A stretch of DNA of 64,000 nt from Pisaster brevispinus. Taxonomy: Eukaryota; Echinodermata; Asteroidea; Forcipulatida; Asteriidae. The stretch spans positions 11,853,764 to 11,917,763 of the forward strand of contig JAMKCF010000021.1 of NCBI GenBank assembly GCA_023634235.1, read 5' to 3'. Each line of letters begins with the position of its first letter. The first letter of the stretch is position 1. Shown one piece after another: positions 59,825-64,000 of the stretch. Both the position numbers and the translations under genes were made by a program. A model generated the notes under the pieces. That model was not told the DNA's origin. It was given only the letters and a program-made list of their open reading frames with translations, and did not search any database.

Positions 59825-59964
59825 TTGGTGAGAGGACACTCGGCCGTCGGTCTTGCAGTCGATCTCCAGCAGCTCCTGGGCATGCTCAGTGGGAGCCATA
59901 TATCTGCCTGGATTGCGGGAAGATCATTCAGGTAGACGATGCTCTATCAGCCATCTATAACGAG
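59825..59964 (+). CDS. Adhesion-GPCR-like receptor, exon 5: HRM-like module, second part
   Basis: Acceptor TCTTGTTATGTTACAG and donor GAG/GTGAGT enclose two joining bases and 46 codons. The residues are GERTLGRRSCSRSPAAPGHA, QWEPYICLDCGKIIQVDDAL and SAIYNE. G-x-x-x-x-x-R-x-C followed by W-E-P and then a cysteine completes the HRM pattern begun in exon 4. The remainder begins the helical GAIN subdomain A. It ends in phase 0. Confidence 0.85.
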
Positions 59965-60205
59965 GTGAGTAATCAAAAATCATCCAAGCACCCAGTCCTG
60001 AACCCCCCCCCCCCCCCTGGTGTCTCTTGCCAGAGAATCTACCATCTCAAATTTTTCCACTTTATAGTAACTCAACAATGATGAACATTAATTGTATGAC
60101 CCTACAGTAAGCCCAGGCATGTTCGTCCTACTTTAGTCTGGTTTTCCGATTGTTATGCCCTCAGAAAGGTCAGCAAAATGGTTAGTAGATATAGCCTGAG
60201 GTCAA

Positions 60206-60723
60206 CAGGTGAAAATACTACTTGAGTATCCTAGGGGTAGGATGCTGCACTCTTTTGGTGATTGTGCCTTAGTTTCTGCTGCTACAAAGCTTTTGAATGC
60301 ACAACCTCCTTTTTTACATGGGGTTAACTTGCTGGGGTCTTTCAAGGCTAAATTAAAGACTCGCTTGTTCAGGGAGGCTTACTCTGTAATTACATCTGTT
60401 GTTGATTATATTTGTGTGCTTAGCCAGATTTTACTTTCTGTTCATTCTTTACTTGACTGTGTTTATTTTAGTGTTTTGTTCCCCCTTATACAGGGGTGAG
60501 GGTGTCTGCTTCTAAAATATTTTATTGTGAATTTTATGCTTCATCTGTTTGTAATTGGTATATTTTTTTAATATTTTTAGGCTGTATTGTATGTGCATGT
60601 ATTTTGATGTAGTTTTATTGTTTGTATTTTGATGTAATTTTTTGAGAAATTGTTATTGTAATTTGTGCCTTCAAACATCCTCGGATGGAGAGGGTGCACC
60701 AGAAATGTAATAAATTGTTATAT
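60206..60723 (+). mobile_element. 3' end of a non-LTR retrotransposon (C-terminal tail of the reverse-transcriptase ORF)
   Basis: A frame from about 60209 to 60499 encodes RMLHSFGDCALVSAATKLLN, then AQPPFLHGV, then GSFKAKLKTRLFREAYSV. The order G-D-x-A-x-x-x-A-A-x-x-L-x-N followed by F-K-x-K-L-K-T-x-L-F-x-x-A-Y is the usual extreme C terminus of the RT protein in jockey/CR1/L2-type elements. It ends near 60723 after a T-rich 3' UTR with ATGTAATAAATTG. The element is strongly 5'-truncated and dead. Confidence 0.75.
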
Positions 60724-60998
60724 TTTGTACTATTTAACAGTATGAAAAGTATATAAAAACCTATAGCATATGTACATGTGGGCCAGCCTTTGTGCTACTT
60801 TTGTCCTACTTCTTTTCCGAACGGGCCAAATAGCCTACCGGACAAAGTCAGACAAATTTCTGAAGAGGATTTTGGAGGCTTTGGGACTTTAATGGTTTCA
60901 ATTACTTTTCTTAGTTCTGATAGATTCAATACCTCCATACTGCAGGCTTTGACTAAACCCTTGTTACCCACACTGAGGCAACTGTCATGACATGTGGT

Positions 60999-61205
60999 AG
61001 TCTTGGCTCCAAGATTCTCCAGACTTTGTAAGGTCACGAACACGTAGTCACGAAAACTTAACTGCTATCGCCCCACAAACAGCTCTCCCCCAGAGGGCGC
61101 TATCATAGCAGTTCATGGGGCGAAAGCGGTTACAAAACGATAGCATCCCTCTAGCAGTGACTACTATTCGTGATTAGACAACTGGAGCGTCTTGGAACCA
61201 AGACT
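60999..61205. mobile_element. ~207-bp element with 24-bp terminal inverted repeats
   Basis: AGTCTTGGCTCCAAGATTCT followed by CCAG on the left, and CTGGAGCGTCTTGGAACCAA followed by GACT on the right, are reverse complements with three differences. Inner inverted words continue (TAGTCACGAA / TTCGTGATTA, CTATCGCCCCA / TGGGGCGAAAG), so most of the element folds back. No coding capacity. Confidence 0.75.
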
Positions 61206-61476
61206 ATACTCGTGGATGCCCCTGCTTTTGCCAGGGATTGCAGTGGTGCTCTTAGTAAATTTGTACAGAAATTTTACGCTTTTGACGTAGAAGGTAAATC
61301 GCCGTTTTAAGAAAAGTTTCAAAGCAGCTGCTGCTACCTCTATAGGCAAACCGTCTCATGCTAGGCTTTGAAACTTGGGACACCAATCGTTCCGTTCTCT
61401 AAATTCTAGACTGTTGAATTCACCCAATTTTATAGAGCTACTGCTAGTTTTGAATAATGATTTTCCATGACTGTAG

Positions 61477-61623
61477 ATTCTGCTGAATGGTTCTGTTGTA
61501 TTGGATGGAGTCAGCCGAGGCGGCCTCATACTTAATGAGGTAGAAGATATCACGGAGTCCGGCTTGAATTCAGTGGCACTAATCCTGGAGTATGTAGCTG
61601 AGCTGAGCGTCATCAGCACACAG
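61477..61623 (+). CDS. Adhesion-GPCR-like receptor, exon 6: GAIN subdomain A
   Basis: A 147-bp phase-0 exon from acceptor CATGACTGTAG to donor CAG/GTAATG. It encodes ILLNGSVVLDGVSRGGLILN, then EVEDITESGLNSVALILEYV and AELSVISTQ. There is no in-frame stop. The alternating hydrophobic helices fit the helical GAIN subdomain A, which follows HRM modules. The exon has no internal ATG near its start and is easily missed by ORF-based searches; it is supported by splice sites and by phase agreement with both neighbours. The SEA-like word NGSVVL here is probably coincidental, since no SEA fold surrounds it. Confidence 0.75.
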
Positions 61624-61878
61624 GTAATGTGAAATGAAATCTCCCTCTACTCTCAATTCTAGACGTTGGCTCTGGCTCTGGCTCTGGCTAAGGCGGGGAA
61701 TTCACTTGTGGCTGTTTACTTTGTGCAAGATCAATTATCCATAGAGTGTATAGATCTTACTTTCACAATGTCACATACAGCCGCAATTTTTGCCAACCAA
61801 TGGTAGAGAAGACTATTAATAAATGTCAGTTTAAGATGTCGGGGGAAAACCCTAAATAGGGAAACCCACACAACCAGG

Positions 61879-62066
61879 GCCCAATTTCATAAAGTTGCTT
61901 AAGCAGAAAATTTTGATAAACATTTTGTCGCTTAGCAGAAATGAGCAGGATACCAGTCACAAATTGTACATGCAACATGATAGTTTGGCTGGTAACCTAA
62001 TTCTGGTAAGCATAATTGTGTTGTGCTTAGCTACTTTTGTGTTTAAGCAGCTCTATGAAACTGGGC
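61879..62066 (+). mobile_element. Full-length MITE of the GCTTAAGCAG family
   Basis: Starts GCCCAATTTCATAAAGTTGC and ends AGCAGCTCTATGAAACTGGGC, with the interior words GAGCAGGATACCAGTCACAA, TTTGGCTGGTAACCTAATTC and GTTGTGCTTAGCTACTTTTG in the same order as the 49603 copy. Confidence 0.85.
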
Positions 62067-62159
62067 CCAGGTTGGGACTTAGCCCTGTTAGGACATCTGT
62101 CTCCATCACACTGTTGATGTCCAGGCCTAGACACTGTGAAAAGCCAATCCACATGCAAG

Positions 62160-62232
62160 GCATGAGATTTGAACCAGGGTCCACAGAGGTGAAAGGCAGG
62201 GAACGAAACCACTAAGTCAACCTGATTGTCCT
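62160..62232 (-). mobile_element. tRNA-like SINE head on the minus strand
   Basis: Read on the minus strand: CAGGTTGACTTAGTGGTTTC (A-box region) followed by CCTGGTTCAAATCTCATGCC (B box GGTTCAAATCT). The spacing fits a tRNA, but stems are poor. Confidence 0.55.
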
Positions 62233-62297
62233 GATGCAACCTCTTATACTAAACTAATTCAATCCCATATTTCTCTCTCCTGTGCGTGTATAAATAG

Positions 62298-62670
62298 CTC
62301 CTGGATGCAATCCTAAGGTTGCTAAGCAACCTCTTACAACAAGACACCTTAGCCTTCAGGTCAGCTGAGGAACAGTTCAGCACCTCCACGCGTATCGTCG
62401 GATCACTCCGTGCCATCTTAGCAAACACTGCCCTCACTGGTTCAACCTTTGAGTACGTGTCAGTTCATCAAAACATTGCCGCATCGCTACTGGACACACA
62501 GCAGTCTCAGATTCAAGATGAATGGATAAGTTTTGGGTCTGTGGTCGGTCCGATTGTAGACGCGCCGTTGACAGAGGGCAGCGTTGGTCTGTTTACCGGC
62601 AGGACACTGGTACTCTTACCTAACAGTGAGGCGTACGTCCACATCAAGGTAGAGGGACCGGTTATTACAG
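62298..62670 (+). CDS. Adhesion-GPCR-like receptor, exon 7: GAIN domain
   Basis: The largest exon seen, 373 bp (124 codons plus one base), lies between acceptor GTATAAATAG and donor CAG/GTAATT. It begins LLDAILRLLSNLLQQDTLAF, passes through RSAEEQFSTSTRIVGSLRAI and FEYVSVHQNIAASLLDTQQS, then has the tryptophan-bearing QIQDEWISFGSVV, and ends SEAYVHIKVEGPVITG. A helical half followed by beta-strand VHQNIAASLL and V-H-I-K-V-E-G segments is the passage from GAIN subdomain A to B. GAIN domains catalyse cleavage of adhesion GPCRs at the GPS; the GPS is not yet reached here. The acceptor lacks a strong pyrimidine tract but keeps the frame. Confidence 0.85.
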
Positions 62671-62763
62671 GTAATTCAAATATATTATCATTGCACCCTC
62701 AGTGTTCCTTCGATAAAGGCAACTTTACGATCTGCATATTTACTTGAAGTTTGTGGGATAGTA

Positions 62764-63005
62764 TCATCGTTATTATATTGTACAATGCCATGTGTTGACC
62801 TGTGACCTTTACAATATTACTGTGCTATTATATTGTGTACTAATATGTAGATTTATTTTCTGTGAATGCTCACCCATTTTTGAGAGATTTGTATTTTTGA
62901 GGGAAAGCGTCATCATTATTGTATTTTACAATGCCATGTTTTGACCTGTGACCTTTACAAATACTTTTGTATGACTGTAACTATTATATTGTGTACTGCT
63001 ACTTT
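62764..63005. repeat. 146-bp imperfect tandem duplication in receptor intron 7
   Basis: TCATCGTTATTATATTGTAC at 62764 and TCATCATTATTGTATTTTAC at 62910 each lead into ACAATGCCATGTGTTGACCT or its near copy, then GTGACCTTTACAA and CTATTATATTGTGTACT. Two copies, moderately diverged. Confidence 0.75.
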
Positions 63006-63340
63006 TAAGAATGCATTATTTACTTGAGATTTATTAGTTGTTCATATGTTGATAAAGTACATCAACATTAATGTGAAGTTCATGATTAAGAATTTTGAAA
63101 ATGTCTGGTTAGGCTACAGTATAATGTAAGCTTACAGGCAGTCATTCAATCACCCCTACTGATCCATTGCACAAAGCGCAGCGCACTTACATGCGCCTAT
63201 TCTGCCCGCCATGTTGGGAGTCAAAATTAACACAAACGAATCGACCCGGAAATGGTGGACACACATTGTGAAGAAGTGCGTTCCGTGTGGTGCAAGGGGT
63301 CAGTATTTTGTGTTGAAGTTACTTCCTTGCTGATTTACAG

Positions 63341-63507
63341 ACTCAACCACTGTGAGGACAATGTTCGTCGTATACCACAACGGCAAGCTCTTTCAGTCCA
63401 TAAACGCGGATGTAACGTCGGCGTCAACCATCAATGGGCGGGTTGTAACGGCAGACATCAGAGCAACTCAATCCCCTCGGCTGACAGTTATCACAAGATT
63501 CAAACCG
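63341..63507 (+). CDS. Adhesion-GPCR-like receptor, exon 8: GAIN subdomain B
   Basis: Acceptor CCTTGCTGATTTACAG and donor CCG/GTAAGA enclose 167 bp. With the base carried over from exon 7 it encodes DSTTVRTMFVVYHNGKLFQS, then INADVTSASTINGRVVTADI and RATQSPRLTVITRFKP. The order V-V-Y-x-N-x-x-L-F, then S-A-S-T-I-N-G-R-V-V-T-A and L-T-V-x-x-x-F matches the beta strands of GAIN subdomain B shortly before the GPS cysteines. It ends in phase 0. The GPS and the seven-transmembrane domain should follow beyond 64000. Exons 1-8 together give 490 residues with no internal stop. Confidence 0.85.
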
Positions 63508-64000
63508 GTAAGAGCAAATCAAGTTTTGAAAAAGGTCAAAATTTCCCCCTTCAACCCCACCCCAATCACCCAATTTGACCACCTCTGTTTGGTAATATCA
63601 ATGTGTTTGTCAACTATCAATATGCTTGCAAATGCAAGTGTGTGTGGAACATAATGATTATATTCATTATTATTCATTCATTTCTTTATATTCATGTTAT
63701 TGCATTTTAGTGTTTTCAATGGTATGTTATTTTGTGTCTTTTGTTTGTCTTTCTTCTTTGGTTGCCTTGCCAGTTAGTTTAGATTCTTTACGTATGTAGG
63801 GTTATAGAGGCGTCTGTTTCCTGAAAAGATCAAAACATTACCGATGCCAGCAGGGATAGGCTTAAGTAATAAGTTACTATTAGTTCTCCGTTGGCGGACA
63901 GACATATCCCCAAACTGTGGTTTGGGCACTGGCCTGGTGCCCAGTCTTGTGAAATAGGTTCAGTACATCAACTAATTTAATGAATACTATGTTTAAACTT
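63508..64000 (+). other. Receptor intron 8 (open at window end)
   Basis: AT-rich intron sequence. At 63888-63940 CGGACAGACATATCCCCAAA and TTTGGGCACTGGCCT match the tail of the SINE at 54830-54882, so a 5'-truncated SINE tail is likely present. No further exon is seen. Confidence 0.6.

Larger units (their letters stand above)
59965..61476 (+). other. Receptor intron 5, 1512 bp
   Basis: Includes a C16 run near 60003-60018, a non-LTR retrotransposon 3' end (60206-60723) and a short-TIR element (60999-61205). Confidence 0.75.
61624..62297 (+). other. Receptor intron 6, 674 bp
   Basis: Contains a short (GGCTCT)4 stretch near 61667, a full MITE (61879-62066) and a minus-strand tRNA-like SINE head (62160-62232). 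Confidence 0.8.

Noticed and set aside
61477..61520. A second SEA cleavage site (NGSVVL) in receptor exon 6
   Set aside because: The surrounding residues form the helical part of GAIN and no SEA fold is present, so the word is probably chance.

Overview
The window is eukaryotic, animal DNA: AT-rich, with intron-split genes, tRNA-derived SINEs, MITE-like elements, a retrotransposon tail and a long satellite array. The SMG1 exons and a SEA/HRM/GAIN adhesion-GPCR-type gene point to a deuterostome invertebrate. An echinoderm, perhaps a sea star, is my best guess, but it rests on remembered look of the repeats (for example the hairpin-ended repeat beginning near 56695) and is weak.

Layout. (1) 1-41316 is one head-to-tail satellite array with a monomer of about 188 bp, roughly 220 copies, open at the left edge of the window. 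Nearly every monomer carries the 18-bp palindrome GACCATACCGGTATGGTC or a one- or two-base variant. Multi-monomer blocks have been re-duplicated at 188, 376, 753, 1506, about 2070, 2450, 4140, 4323, 5088, 5825 and 7159 bp. All short ORFs in it are by-products of the repeat. The last about 260 bp are decayed edge monomers. (2) 41560-44878 holds the last three coding exons of SMG1 on the + strand (41560-41718, 42887-43053, 44801-44878), ending in the FATC domain and a TGA stop. Nothing upstream of these exons except satellite lies in the window, so the satellite sits in an SMG1 intron, or the gene is broken, or the assembly is misjoined. (3) 44879-52593 is intergenic and 3'-flanking DNA with MITE copies, a 180-bp tandem repeat, two GC-rich minisatellites and low-complexity tracts. 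(4) 52594-63507 holds the first eight recognisable coding exons (490 codons, all splice phases compatible) of a secreted or membrane protein: signal peptide, SEA domain, HRM-like cysteine module, then GAIN domain. This is the extracellular half of an adhesion GPCR; the GPS and seven-helix part would lie beyond the right edge. Its introns hold at least five SINEs, two MITEs, a fold-back element, a 1.55-kb hairpin-ended repeat and a non-LTR retrotransposon 3' end.

The two genes are not functionally linked. SMG1 is the nonsense-mediated decay kinase; the second gene encodes a receptor ectodomain. The most notable feature is a long, recently re-amplified, palindrome-bearing satellite directly next to, and apparently inside, a conserved housekeeping gene.
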